DNA from: Sphingomonas desiccabilis
GTDB taxonomy: Bacteria > Pseudomonadota > Alphaproteobacteria > Sphingomonadales > Sphingomonadaceae
Length of the DNA stretch: 64,000 nucleotides
Direction: 5' to 3'
Assembly (NCBI RefSeq): GCF_004135605.1
Contig: NZ_SDPT01000001.1
Location: forward strand, 1,612,001 to 1,676,000
Part shown: positions 49,181 to 58,341 of the stretch, piece after piece
Numbering within the stretch: the stretch's first letter is position 1
How the letters are laid out: each line of letters begins with the position of its first letter
The notes under the pieces: model-generated
Seen by the model: the letters and a program-made list of their open reading frames with translations, nothing else
What the model was told of the DNA's origin: nothing
Database searches by the model: none
Program-made: the position numbers and the translations under genes

Positions 49181-50023
49181 CTATTGCTGCCCGGACGCGA
49201 GCAGTTCGAACTCGACGGGGTCGTGGGCGCAGAAGATGCGGACCTCGTCCCCGTGATCCAGGGACAGGCGGCGCAGGCGCTGCTGGTTGTGAAGGCGCGC
49301 GGCGCGATCTACCTCCATCATCCGCTGGTAGCCGCGCAGTGCCGGCGTGCAGGAATAGCGCTCCGACCCGATCTCGCCCCGGTAGAAATAGGCGTCGGCC
49401 GCGTGGAGCAGCCAGCGGCCGCCGTCCTCGCGGATCGCCACCCCGGTGTGCCCCCAAGTGTGGCCGGCGAGCGGCACGAGCAGGATCTCCGGCGGCAGAC
49501 CCTGGAGATCCCGCACGGCATCGAAGCCGAACCAGCGCTCGCCGCCGCCTAGCGGATAGAGGCGCCAGTCCTGCATTTCGTCCCATTGCTGCGGACGATA
49601 GCGGCGGGTACCCACAAAGGCGCCCCCTGCCCGCTCATCCGCGACCTCCTTCTCGCGCGCCGTCACATGGACGGCAGCGTTGGGGAAGTCCTCGAGCCCG
49701 CCGGCATGATCGAAGTCGAGGTGGGTGACGATGATGTGACGGACGTCGGCGGGATCGAACCCCAGCCGGCGCACCTGGGCCAAGGCCGTCTCCTCGCGAC
49801 GCAGCTGGATGTTGTTGAGCGTCAGGAAGAACGGCGACAGGCGCCGCAGCGGATGCGCGACGTCTCGTGTCCCGAAGCCGGTGTCGACGAGGACCAGACC
49901 CGAGTCCGTCTCGATTAGCAGGCAGTGGCAGACGAGATGGCCGAAAGGGCTGTCGCTCTTGCCGTCGAAGAGCCGCCCTCCGACTGGGCAGCAGGTACCG
50001 CAATTGAGGTGATGGATGCGCAT
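49181..50023 (-). CDS. metallo-beta-lactamase-fold hydrolase (AHL-lactonase-like)
   Basis: The 280-aa protein has the metal motif THLDFDHAGGL (His101, Asp103, Asp105, His106), in which the usual second His is Asp, as in one lactonase-related subfamily. Further ligands are His in LAGHTWGHTG, Asp in LHAADAYF and His in FCAHDPVEF. An N-terminal cysteine cluster (NCGTCCPVG) is unusual. It hydrolyses esters or lactones; acyl-homoserine lactone is possible but not shown. It starts four bases after the stop of the catalase-like gene, so they are one operon. Confidence 0.85.
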   Translation of the reverse strand: MRIHHLNCGTCCPVGGRLFDGKSDSPFGHLVCHCLLIETDSGLVLVDTGFGTRDVAHPLRRLSPFFLTLNNIQLRREETALAQVRRLGFDPADVRHIIVTHLDFDHAGGLEDFPNAAVHVTAREKEVADERAGGAFVGTRRYRPQQWDEMQDWRLYPLGGGERWFGFDAVRDLQGLPPEILLVPLAGHTWGHTGVAIREDGGRWLLHAADAYFYRGEIGSERYSCTPALRGYQRMMEVDRAARLHNQQRLRRLSLDHGDEVRIFCAHDPVEFELLASGQQ

Positions 50024-50027
50024 GGGT

Positions 50028-51299
50028 TCAGTTCACCTCGGTTGGAGTGCGTAGACGTTCGGCGGTCCGCTCGCGAAGCGCTGCCTCATCCTTGCGGCTG
50101 CGGAACCAGACAGCCCCGACCAGCGCTGCCAGCGCGCCAACCACGAGGACCCCGGAGGATGCGGGAACCGGTGAGCCCTTGCGGGCCGAAGACGCGAGCG
50201 CAGCGGCGCTCGGGATTTCCTGGGGCATGGCCATCAGATCTTTGGGCTCCTCTAGTGGACAGCCGTTGGTGGCGCGGCGCCGGTTGCCGAGTACTTCATA
50301 GGCACCCAGCCGCGCGCGCATGATGCTGCCGAGCGGCCGATGCGCGGCCAGGCTGTGGGACGGACAAAACAGCAGTTGCTCGTCGACAAAGGCGCGTCGC
50401 ACCGCGTTCCAGGCGGGCTGCGGCGGCAGCACGAGACGGGCGACCGAACGATAGGGGCTTTCCTCCTGCGGCCAGTCGACGCTGGCGTCCTCCACCGGCA
50501 TCCGCTCCAGATCGGTGCACAGCTGCACGCGGACGTCGAACTCTGCCGCATGTTCGGTGAACCAGACCACCATCGCCGTCCGAAGCGCGTCGGGATCGTG
50601 GAAGTCGATGCCCTTTGCCCGCACGGCCGCAAGCGTTTCGCTGTCGGGGAAGAAGCCTAGCTTGGCGACATGGTCGCCGTACCGCAGAGCGCATTGGCTG
50701 AAATAGGCTTCGGCGAGCGGGTGCAGCCGCGGATGGCCGTAAAAGTCGAGGTTTGCGCTGTTGAGCCCGACCGCATTCAGCGCGCGGTTCGTGACGCGGG
50801 CTGCAGTGGACACGGCGGCCTTGACCGCCTGCGGCAACGCAGTCGCGGTCTCGGTGGCGCTGATGGCGGCGAGAAAGGCGCGGGCGCTGGGCGCGTTGAA
50901 GACGGTGCCGGTGTCGAGCACGAAATCCTGCGTGTCGGCATCATGTCCGGCCAGCTTCTCGCCCTCCACCCCCAGGACCTTGATCGCCAAGCCCCGTGGT
51001 GTGGAGACGCGACGATCGTCCAGAAGTTCGCCGGGCACCTGCGCCATGCGTACCACCACGGAATAGCGCCCCGGCTTCGCGAACAGACCCTGCGCGAGCT
51101 CCGGGGGCAGATCGTCCCGGACATGCAGCTCGCCGCGCAACAGCGCATGCGATTTCGCGTGGGAGACACGGACGTAGCGGCCGTAGCGGCGGCAGGTCAC
51201 CTCCCCGCCCTTCCCCATCGCCGCGATGATCGCGTCGATCGTCTCTCCCTCGTCTGGCGGGATCGCTTCGACTTCGGGCGCGTAGCGGACATAGGCCAT
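50028..51299 (-). CDS. catalase-like heme protein with C-terminal membrane anchor
   Basis: The 423-aa protein keeps the catalase plan. RYVRVSHAKSHALLRGEL holds the distal histidine, YSVVVRMAQVPG and PRGLAIKVLGVEGEKL follow, and the proximal heme motif is RARLGAYEVLGNRR (R-x3-Y type, with Tyr as ligand). The distal Asn region reads HDADTQDFVLD, without the usual Asn. A C-terminal hydrophobic helix, ASSGVLVVGALAALVGAVWF, ends in a basic tail. Relatives act on lipid hydroperoxides rather than H2O2. It is made together with the downstream metallo-hydrolase. Confidence 0.83.
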   Translation of the reverse strand: MAYVRYAPEVEAIPPDEGETIDAIIAAMGKGGEVTCRRYGRYVRVSHAKSHALLRGELHVRDDLPPELAQGLFAKPGRYSVVVRMAQVPGELLDDRRVSTPRGLAIKVLGVEGEKLAGHDADTQDFVLDTGTVFNAPSARAFLAAISATETATALPQAVKAAVSTAARVTNRALNAVGLNSANLDFYGHPRLHPLAEAYFSQCALRYGDHVAKLGFFPDSETLAAVRAKGIDFHDPDALRTAMVVWFTEHAAEFDVRVQLCTDLERMPVEDASVDWPQEESPYRSVARLVLPPQPAWNAVRRAFVDEQLLFCPSHSLAAHRPLGSIMRARLGAYEVLGNRRRATNGCPLEEPKDLMAMPQEIPSAAALASSARKGSPVPASSGVLVVGALAALVGAVWFRSRKDEAALRERTAERLRTPTEVN

Positions 51300-51556
51300 G
51301 GTGCTCAGCACCCGGGCGCAGCAAGGGGGAAGCGATTGGCGAGGGGTTCGCGCGGAGGTTGCCGGACGTCCTGCATGCTTGCCATTCTCTTCCCTCTTCC
51401 TTGAGGTCGAGGCGGCACCCTTGCCGGCGCTCGGTTCAGCCTCTCAAGCCCCGAAGGCAAGGCGCTGTTCCCGCCGCGCGCCAAAAAACCGATTCGACGA
51501 CGGTCGGGAGTAACGTGGATCAGTCCGCCGGCTCGGATGCGGGCCGAACGGTGCCT

Positions 51557-53083
51557 TCAATGCCGCCCCTCTTTGTCTCGCGCCTCGTCGCGCCGGGCGC
51601 GGGCGCGGCGGAGCCGCCGTCGCAATCGCGCGTCGCGCAGCAGCGACGCGGGCAGGTCGGTTGCTGCCCGCAACCCGGCGACGCTGGAGATGTTGCGGAT
51701 GCCGCGCCGGGTCTCCGACAGCAGTTGGTTCACCATCTCGCGCCGTTCGATCTCGCCATGTTCCGCCACCAGCGAGAGCCGATGGATGGCGTAGAGGCCC
51801 AGCAGACCCGCGATCAGGAAGTAAAAGTCCCAATTGGTGAGGACGAGCGGCAGGCTGAGCGTCCCGCTGGGGCCGCTCCAGCGGAGCAGCAGTTCGAGTT
51901 CCCGCCGCGCGAAGAAGTCCGCGAGAAGACCGCCGAGGATGGGCGCGAGGCCGGCCGCGACTGCGGTCACCATCGCATTTGCTGCGACATAGGCGGTGGC
52001 GCTCCCCTTGGGCGACAGCTTGAGGGCGATGTTGGTCGAGGTGAGCGTCACGCCGGCGATGGCGGCGCCCATCAGCATGTGCAGCGCCAACAGCCACGCG
52101 GCGACCAGCGTGCGGTTCTCGAACTGCGACGCGCCGATCATGGCGACGATGGCGAAGATATAGGCGGGGGCGCACACCGCCATCACCGACTTGTTGGCAA
52201 AGCGATCGCTGAGCACGCCCCAGGATCGCAGCGCCAGCAGGTTCGCTACCTGGCTCACCACGCTCAGCACCATGACGAAGCTGACTTCGAAGCGGAGCTG
52301 GCGAACGATGAAGACGGTGAAGAAGGGCGTGGCGAGGTTGATCGCGAACTGCCAGCTGGCGACGAAGCCCAGCAGCCGGGCGAAGTTGCGGTCGCGGAAG
52401 GGCTGCGTGAGCAGGCGCTTGAGTTGGACCGGTCCGTCGGTGGCGGGCATCTCAGGCTCCGGCATGGCCGCGACCACGCGTGCGCTGATCAGCCCGGTCA
52501 CGCACCCGATCGCGAACATCCCGGCGAACACCAGGTCGCGCGACAGCGATCCGGCGGGCGTGAGATGCAGCGCGAGCGCCGCAGCGAGGCCGAGAACCAG
52601 GCTGATCGCCGTAAGCCAGGCCGTGCGCTTCGCGAACACCCGCCCGAGCCGGTCCTCCGGCGCGAGGTCGCGGAGCCAGGCGTTCCAGGCGCAGGTCCCG
52701 ATCGCACCCAGCCCGCATACGACCAGTTGCGCCGCGAGGAACAACAGCAGCGGCACCGTTCCGCTGAAGAAGGCGGTGACCGCCATCACCGCCAGCATCG
52801 CGCGGCCGACCAGGCTCGTGACGACCGCGATCCGCTTGCGCGTGCGCAGGCGCTCCACCAGCAGGATGGCGGGAAGCTGCAGGAGTTGCGCGAGGAAGGG
52901 CGCACTCGCGAGCACGCCCACCATCGTGTTGGAAGCACCCAGGTGCAGCGCGAAGGCGGTGAGGATGACCCCGGTGGTAAGCGCGGCGGTACCGCCGGAC
53001 AAGGCCGCTTCGCGCACCAGCAGGCGGAGGCCGTGCTCGCGCTCGGCGTCGCTGACGTGCGCTTGGGGGAAAAGCGTTACCAT
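51557..53083 (-). CDS. MFS transporter
   Basis: The 508-aa protein has about twelve hydrophobic segments. The signature between spans 2 and 3 reads LVERLRTRKRIAVV and resembles MFS loop 2-3. The C-terminal 70 residues are a basic cytoplasmic tail (LLRDARLRRRLRRARARRD). The ATG at 53083 follows GGAGACC. Substrate unknown. It is divergent from the cupin gene (127 bp apart). Confidence 0.82.
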   Translation of the reverse strand: MVTLFPQAHVSDAEREHGLRLLVREAALSGGTAALTTGVILTAFALHLGASNTMVGVLASAPFLAQLLQLPAILLVERLRTRKRIAVVTSLVGRAMLAVMAVTAFFSGTVPLLLFLAAQLVVCGLGAIGTCAWNAWLRDLAPEDRLGRVFAKRTAWLTAISLVLGLAAALALHLTPAGSLSRDLVFAGMFAIGCVTGLISARVVAAMPEPEMPATDGPVQLKRLLTQPFRDRNFARLLGFVASWQFAINLATPFFTVFIVRQLRFEVSFVMVLSVVSQVANLLALRSWGVLSDRFANKSVMAVCAPAYIFAIVAMIGASQFENRTLVAAWLLALHMLMGAAIAGVTLTSTNIALKLSPKGSATAYVAANAMVTAVAAGLAPILGGLLADFFARRELELLLRWSGPSGTLSLPLVLTNWDFYFLIAGLLGLYAIHRLSLVAEHGEIERREMVNQLLSETRRGIRNISSVAGLRAATDLPASLLRDARLRRRLRRARARRDEARDKEGRH

Positions 53084-53209
53084 CTGGTCTCCCGGACATT
53101 CCTGCGCCGCCCGAACGCCTGATCCCGCCGGCCGATCCCCTTGCCCACGGAACGCTCCGGGGCCTTCGTTCGTCCCCTTCCCCGAACGGAAATCAACAGG
53201 AGCAGGCGA

Positions 53210-53626
53210 ATGGCGATCTTCAACAAGGACATGGTGGATCTCGCGACCAAGAACAGCTTCTGGCAGAAGGAGGTCTATCGGGACCGCAAGGTGCAGATCG
53301 TGCTGATGAGCATTCCCGCCGGGGAGGAGATCGGAACCGAGACCCATCCCGCCGACCAGACGACCTTCATCGTCTCCGGCGAGGCGCAGGTCGTTGTCGA
53401 CGGCCATTCGACCAAGGCGGGCAAGAACCACATGGTGGTGGTGCCCAAGGGATCGGAGCACAACATCATCAACAAGGGGTCCGGCGACCTGAAGCTCTTC
53501 TCGGTCTATGCGCCGCCGGCCGAGCCCGAAGGTGCCGCCTTCAAGACCAAGGAAGAGGCCGAAGAGGCCGAGAAGGGGCTGCTCGCGAAGGCGGCCGAGA
53601 AGGTCAAGGAGGCGGTCGGCCGATGA
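53210..53626 (+). CDS. cupin domain protein
   Basis: The 138-aa protein has the cupin barrel: ETHPADQTTFIVSGEAQVVVDG for motif 1 and VVPKGSEHNIINKG for motif 2. Likely metal ligands include the Glu and two His residues. A charged helix (KTKEEAEEAEKGLLAKAAEKV) follows the barrel. AGGAGCAGGCG precedes the ATG at 53210. The stop overlaps the SDR start by ATGA, so the two products probably work on one small molecule. It could be a mannose-6-phosphate isomerase-like or dioxygenase cupin. Confidence 0.88.
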   Translation: MAIFNKDMVDLATKNSFWQKEVYRDRKVQIVLMSIPAGEEIGTETHPADQTTFIVSGEAQVVVDGHSTKAGKNHMVVVPKGSEHNIINKGSGDLKLFSVYAPPAEPEGAAFKTKEEAEEAEKGLLAKAAEKVKEAVGR

Positions 53627-54591
53627 GCCGCGCGCCCCTTCGCGTCGTCATCACCGGTGCGTCGAGCGGCATCGGCGCTGCGACCGCGGTCGCCTTCGCC
53701 CGTCAGGGCGCTCGACTGGTGCTCGGCGCGCGGGGCACGGCCGGGCTGGACGACATCGCCTTGCGCTGCCGCGGTGCAGGTGGGACGGCCGATGCCGTTC
53801 CCGTAGACGTGACCGATCCGCGCGCAGTCGCGGACTTCGCGGCGGACGCGCGGGCGCGGCTGGGCGGCATCGACCTATGGTTCAGTTGCGTGGGCGTGGG
53901 CGTGCTCGGCAAATACCAGGACGTCCCGCTCGCCGACCATCAACGCGTGATCGAGGCGAACCTGCTCAGCCACATGAACGAGGCGCATGCGGTCCTTCCG
54001 ATCTTCCTGGCGCAGGATCGGGGCACCTGGGTCAACATGATCTCGATCGGCGGCTTCTTCGCGACGTCGTTCGCCGCCGCTTATTCCGCGAGCAAGTTCG
54101 GGCTGCGCGGCTTCAGCCAGGCGCTTCGCGGCGAGCTTTCGAAGAACCCGCGCATCCACATCTGCGACGTGTATCCGACCTTCGTCGACACGCCCGCAAT
54201 CGGTCACGCGGGGAACTATACGGGCGCGCGGCTCTCGATGCCGCCCGGATCGCTGGCGCCGGAGACCGTCGCGAAGGCCGTTGTGCGGCTCGCGCGGCAT
54301 CCCCGCAACACGACGGTGCTCGGCGCGCCCGCACTTGCCCTGAAGCTCGGACAGTTCGCGGTGCCGAACCTGAGCGCGGCGATGATGAACGGCTTCATGG
54401 AGCGCTGGTCGCGCGAGGCCGAGCGGGGCGAGGACGGCAGCGGCACGCTCTTCGATCCGCCCAGCGAGCCCAGCGGGATCGAGGGCGGTCAGCGTCGCCC
54501 CGAGCAGCGCCGTGCCGCAGCGGCCGCGGCCGGAGCGACGGCACTCGGCGCGGCAGCCCTCGGTGCATGGCTCTGGCGGCGACGGCGGTAA
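53623..54591 (+). CDS. short-chain dehydrogenase with C-terminal membrane tail
   Basis: The 322-aa protein has RVVITGASSGIGAATAVAFA, the core motif with Cys in place of NNAG (FSCVGVG), Ser in MISIGGF and YSASK with Tyr and Lys. After the domain, a charged linker (RRPEQRRAAAAAAG) leads to an Ala/Leu helix (ALGAAALGAWLW) and Arg-rich end, a possible tail anchor. Relatives act on lipid or steroid substrates at the membrane. It is coupled to the cupin gene. Confidence 0.88.
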   Translation: MSRAPLRVVITGASSGIGAATAVAFARQGARLVLGARGTAGLDDIALRCRGAGGTADAVPVDVTDPRAVADFAADARARLGGIDLWFSCVGVGVLGKYQDVPLADHQRVIEANLLSHMNEAHAVLPIFLAQDRGTWVNMISIGGFFATSFAAAYSASKFGLRGFSQALRGELSKNPRIHICDVYPTFVDTPAIGHAGNYTGARLSMPPGSLAPETVAKAVVRLARHPRNTTVLGAPALALKLGQFAVPNLSAAMMNGFMERWSREAERGEDGSGTLFDPPSEPSGIEGGQRRPEQRRAAAAAAGATALGAAALGAWLWRRRR

Positions 54592-54610
54592 ATCGACGCC
54601 GGCTTACGCG

Positions 54611-54639
54611 GGTGCATTGCAGCGTCCCTGCAATGCACC
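54611..54639. repeat. perfect 12-bp inverted repeat before the M24 peptidase gene
   Basis: GGTGCATTGCAG (54611-54622) and CTGCAATGCACC (54628-54639) enclose CGTCC. No T-run follows. It ends 13 bp before the ATG at 54653, so it may be an operator, a transcript hairpin that hides the ribosome site, or a Rho-assisted terminator. Confidence 0.65.
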
Positions 54640-54652
54640 CTATCCAGCCGTG

Positions 54653-55909
54653 ATGCATTCACTCCTCTCCCGCCGCAGCTTCGTCGGCTCAGCCCTCACC
54701 GTTCCGGCCCTGGCCTCAAGCGCGCTCCTGCGCGCCGCGGAGCCGGATCTGTCGGAACTCCGTGACCTCACCACGGGCGCAAAGCCGATCGATGCGGCCG
54801 AACGGCTGGCACGGATCGGGCGCGCCCAGGCACTGATGCGCCGCCACGACATCGCCGCGGTGGTCATCGAACCGGGAGCGTCGCTCACCTACTTCACCGG
54901 GGTCCAGTGGGGCCGGAGCGAGCGCGTCACCGCCGCCGTCCTTCCGCGCGAAGGCGAGGCGCTGGTGGTCACGCCCTTCTTCGAGGAGCCCTCCGTCCGC
55001 GAGACCCTCGACGTCGCGGCGGAGGTGCGCGTGTGGCAGGAGGATGAAAGTCCACTGGCACTGATCGCTGGCTGGCTGAAGGAGCGCGGCCTGGCCAAGG
55101 GGCGGCTGGGGATCGAGGAGACCGCCCGCTTCTTCGTGGCAGACGGGCTCGGTTCGCGGTTGCCGGGCATGCGGCCGGTATCGGCCGACCCGGTCGTCCG
55201 CGGCCTCCGCATGATCAAGTCGCCAGCCGAAATCGCACTGATGCAGCTGGCGACCGACGTCACCCTTGCCGCCTATCGCTGGACGTGGGCGCGGGTCGAA
55301 GCGGGCATGACCGGCCGTGACGTATCCGCGCTGATGAGCGCCGCAACCCGCAAGCTCGGCGGCGAGCCGGAGTTCTCGATGGCGCTTGTGGGCGAGGCCT
55401 CCGCCTATCCGCACGGCAGCCGACAGGTGCACCGGATCGCGCCGGGCGAAGTGCTGCTGATGGACTGCGGCTGCGCGGTGCATGGCTATGAGTCCGACGT
55501 GTCGCGTACCTTTTCCTACCGGAGCGTGCGCCCGGAAGTTCGCCGGGTATGGGAGACCGTCGCCAAAGGGCAGCAGGTGGCGCTGGAAGCAGCCCGCATC
55601 GGCGTCGCTGCGGGCACCATCGACGACGCGGTGCGCGCCTTCTACGAGGCGCAGGGCTATGGCCCGCGCTACCGCCTGCCGGGCCTCTCCCACCGCACCG
55701 GCCACGGCATCGGCATGGATGGACACGAACCGGTCAACCTTGTGCACGGAGAAACCACGCCGCTGGCCTCCGGCATGTGCTTCTCCAACGAGCCGGGCCT
55801 CTACCTGCCAGGCAAGTTCGGCGTCCGGCTGGAGGATTGCTTCTACATGACTCCGACGGGGCCGCGCTGGTTCAGCAAGCCACCCGCATCCATCGACAGC
55901 CCGCTCTGA
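54653..55909 (+). CDS. Tat-exported M24 family metallopeptidase (Xaa-Pro aminopeptidase-like)
   Basis: The 418-aa protein starts with a Tat signal, SRRSFVGSALTVPALASSAL. An N-terminal creatinase-type domain follows. The M24 catalytic domain has the metal ligands Asp in LLMDCGCA, Asp in ESDVSRTF, His in GHGIGMDGHEP, Glu in SNEPGLY and Glu in RLEDCFY. It should remove N-terminal residues before proline, with two metal ions, outside the cytoplasm. The ATG at 54653 is chosen; a GTG lies at 54650. Confidence 0.92.
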   Translation: MHSLLSRRSFVGSALTVPALASSALLRAAEPDLSELRDLTTGAKPIDAAERLARIGRAQALMRRHDIAAVVIEPGASLTYFTGVQWGRSERVTAAVLPREGEALVVTPFFEEPSVRETLDVAAEVRVWQEDESPLALIAGWLKERGLAKGRLGIEETARFFVADGLGSRLPGMRPVSADPVVRGLRMIKSPAEIALMQLATDVTLAAYRWTWARVEAGMTGRDVSALMSAATRKLGGEPEFSMALVGEASAYPHGSRQVHRIAPGEVLLMDCGCAVHGYESDVSRTFSYRSVRPEVRRVWETVAKGQQVALEAARIGVAAGTIDDAVRAFYEAQGYGPRYRLPGLSHRTGHGIGMDGHEPVNLVHGETTPLASGMCFSNEPGLYLPGKFGVRLEDCFYMTPTGPRWFSKPPASIDSPL

Positions 55910-55981
55910 TCGTTCCGGAAAGACGCTGCGGATCGAAAACCGGGGCTTCGGGTTCGTGATCGGGAGGAAGGGCTACAGCGT

Positions 55982-56605
55982 ATGACCATCAGCACCGAAT
56001 GGCAGCAGATCGCGATCTATGCGGTGCTTGCCGCACTGGCGCTTGCGCTTGTCCAGCGCATTCCGTTCATCGGGCCGATCGTGCGCTTCGCTTTCTCGAT
56101 CGGGTTGCTCGCGCTGTGCCTGTTCATCCTGTTCCAGCAAGCTCCCTACGAACCTTCGCTCGCGCGCATCGCCGAGCGCCTCGGCGTCAACAGCCAGGAA
56201 GTGTCGGGCGGAGAGGTTCGCATCCGGATGTCGCCGGACGGGCATTTCTGGGCACGCGCGACCATCAACGGGGTGGAGCGCCGCATGCTGGTCGACAGCG
56301 GTGCGACGATCACGGCGATCTCCGAGGACACGGCACGGGCGGCCTCCGTGGGTTCCGGGACCAGCCTGGTTCCGGTGGTGCTTCAGACGGCGAACGGCCT
56401 GGCCCAGGCGCGTACCGGATCGGTGAAGCGGCTCGAGCTGGGATCGATCACGGCGCGCGATCTCAAGGTCGCGATCTCGCCGGCGCTCGGCGACATGAAC
56501 GTGCTGGGGATGAACTTCCTCTCCGACCTGGCGTCGTGGCGGGTGGAGGGACGAACGCTGATCCTGGTCCCGAAAGCCAGGGCAGAGCCCGCGCGCCGAC
56601 GCTGA
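55982..56605 (+). CDS. membrane-bound retropepsin-like aspartic protease (TIGR02281 type)
   Basis: The 207-aa protein has two N-terminal hydrophobic segments (IAIYAVLAALALALV and FAFSIGLLALCLFILF). The aspartic protease half has the catalytic motif MLVDSGATITAIS (Asp105) and VLGMNFLSDLASWRVEG at the end. A single active-site motif means it works as a dimer. The substrate is unknown. It stands alone 70 bp past the M24 gene. Confidence 0.9.
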   Translation: MTISTEWQQIAIYAVLAALALALVQRIPFIGPIVRFAFSIGLLALCLFILFQQAPYEPSLARIAERLGVNSQEVSGGEVRIRMSPDGHFWARATINGVERRMLVDSGATITAISEDTARAASVGSGTSLVPVVLQTANGLAQARTGSVKRLELGSITARDLKVAISPALGDMNVLGMNFLSDLASWRVEGRTLILVPKARAEPARRR

Positions 56606-56682
56606 GCCGGGAGCCACGACGGCGAGGGGTGGCACCGCGCGGCATGGTTCGGGCCCGCGCATCCCCTGCCCCGGGAGCGCGC

Positions 56683-58341
56683 CTAGCCCAAAACCTCCGC
56701 CCGTTCCGATGCCGCTTCCCGCAGCGCGTCCGCAGCTGGTTGCTCGACATAGTGGAAATAGCGGAAGTCGGCCGGAAGGCCGGTGCCGGCCATGTCCTGG
56801 CACGCCATGCCGACGAAGGTGCCAGTGAAGTTCGGCAGGCCCGGCAGCGTCGCCTCATCCGACAACAGGCTCGCGTCGAACCGTTCCGGGAGCCAGCACC
56901 ACTCCAGGGCGCCTGCAAGACGATAGCCGAAGCGAAGCGCCTCATGGTCCACCTCCACACGCAGCTCGACGGCGCCCGCGCCGATCGGGACCGGCGGCGT
57001 GAGGAGACTGCTCCCCTCCCCCTGGGGCGTGACGGCGAGGACCTGGATCTGACGCTCGCCGCAATCGTCGGCGGTCAGGTGGAGGAAGTAGAACTTGGTG
57101 CTGTTGTAATAGCAGATCAGGCCGGCCGCCTGCTGGAAATGCCGGGGCTCGAACTCGACGCAGGTCTGCGCATGGTAGCGGAACGCCTGTTGCCGCCGCG
57201 CGACCAGCGACTGGGTGAAGTGGCTGCCGATCGTTTCGCGCCCGTAGAGGCGCAGGTAGCCAGGACGAGCATCGAGGCTGAACAACTGCTCCGGATAGGG
57301 CGTGCGAAGCCACTGGAACGGCTCCGGCAGGGTTGAGCCGGTGAACTCGGTCTCCTCCTGCACCGGGGCGACGTCGGCCTGCACCTCCACCGGTACTTCC
57401 GCCATCGGCGCGCCGGTGGAGTCGAGCGTGCGGAGCCATCCGTCGGCACCCCAGCGCATCGGCTGGATCGCGCTTTCGCGCCCCAGCACGCATCGGTCGC
57501 TTGCCGGCAGGGGACGGCCGCAGAGATAGGTCATCCACGTTTCGCCCAGAGGGGTCTCGACGAGGTCGCCGTGACCGGCGCGCTGCAGGGGAGCCTCGGG
57601 CCGGCCGCGAGCCGTAAGCACGGGGCCGTCGGGATGCACCTCATAGGGACCGAACAGCGAACGCGAGCGGGCCATGACGACGGCATGGTTCCGCTCGGTC
57701 CCACCTTCCGCGACAAGGAGATGATACCAACCCTCCCGCTTGTAGAGGTGCGGCCCCTCGGTGAAGCCGAGCGACGTTCCCTCGAAGATCACGCGGCGCT
57801 CTCCGAGCAGGCGGCCGCTGCGGAGATCCATCTCCTGCGCGACGATGCCGGCGAAGCGGCGCGGACCCGGACGGTGATCCCACAGCATGTTGAGGAGCCA
57901 GCTGCGCCCGTCGTCGTCGTGGAACAGCGCCGGATCGAAGCCGCTGCTGTTGAGGTGGACGGGATCGGACCAGTCGCCATCGACCCGATCGCACCAGACC
58001 CAATAATTGTGGAAGTCGCGCAGCGACGCCCCCCGGGCGCCGTCCACGGTCGTGCGGCCGTAGCGCTTCACGTCGGTGAAGATCAGGTGGAACCGCCCGT
58101 CGGCATAGCTCAGGTCGGGCGCCCAGACGCCGCAGGAGTCGGGGTTGCCGCGCATATCGAGCTGGCTGGGGCGGCGGAGCGGCCGTGCGACGAGGCGCCA
58201 GTTCGCGAGGTCGCGCGAGTGATGGATCTGAACGCCGGGAAACCATTCAAAGGTGGACGTGGCGACGTAGTAATCGTCGCCCACGCGCACGATCGACGGA
58301 TCGGGGTTGAAGCCCCTGAGGATGGGATTGCGGATGGTCAT
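56683..58341 (-). CDS. GH43 beta-xylosidase
   Basis: The 552-aa protein has the five-bladed GH43 fold with base Asp14 in NPDPSIV, middle Asp136 in GFDPALF and acid Glu195 in TEGPHLY. A C-terminal beta-sandwich (from about 350) is typical of XynB-like enzymes. WFPGVQIHHSRDL near residue 35 is a subfamily motif. No signal peptide is seen, so it cleaves imported xylo- or arabinoxylo-oligosaccharides in the cytoplasm. Its ATG at 58341 overlaps the MFS stop, so import and hydrolysis are coupled. Confidence 0.93.
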   Translation of the reverse strand: MTIRNPILRGFNPDPSIVRVGDDYYVATSTFEWFPGVQIHHSRDLANWRLVARPLRRPSQLDMRGNPDSCGVWAPDLSYADGRFHLIFTDVKRYGRTTVDGARGASLRDFHNYWVWCDRVDGDWSDPVHLNSSGFDPALFHDDDGRSWLLNMLWDHRPGPRRFAGIVAQEMDLRSGRLLGERRVIFEGTSLGFTEGPHLYKREGWYHLLVAEGGTERNHAVVMARSRSLFGPYEVHPDGPVLTARGRPEAPLQRAGHGDLVETPLGETWMTYLCGRPLPASDRCVLGRESAIQPMRWGADGWLRTLDSTGAPMAEVPVEVQADVAPVQEETEFTGSTLPEPFQWLRTPYPEQLFSLDARPGYLRLYGRETIGSHFTQSLVARRQQAFRYHAQTCVEFEPRHFQQAAGLICYYNSTKFYFLHLTADDCGERQIQVLAVTPQGEGSSLLTPPVPIGAGAVELRVEVDHEALRFGYRLAGALEWCWLPERFDASLLSDEATLPGLPNFTGTFVGMACQDMAGTGLPADFRYFHYVEQPAADALREAASERAEVLG

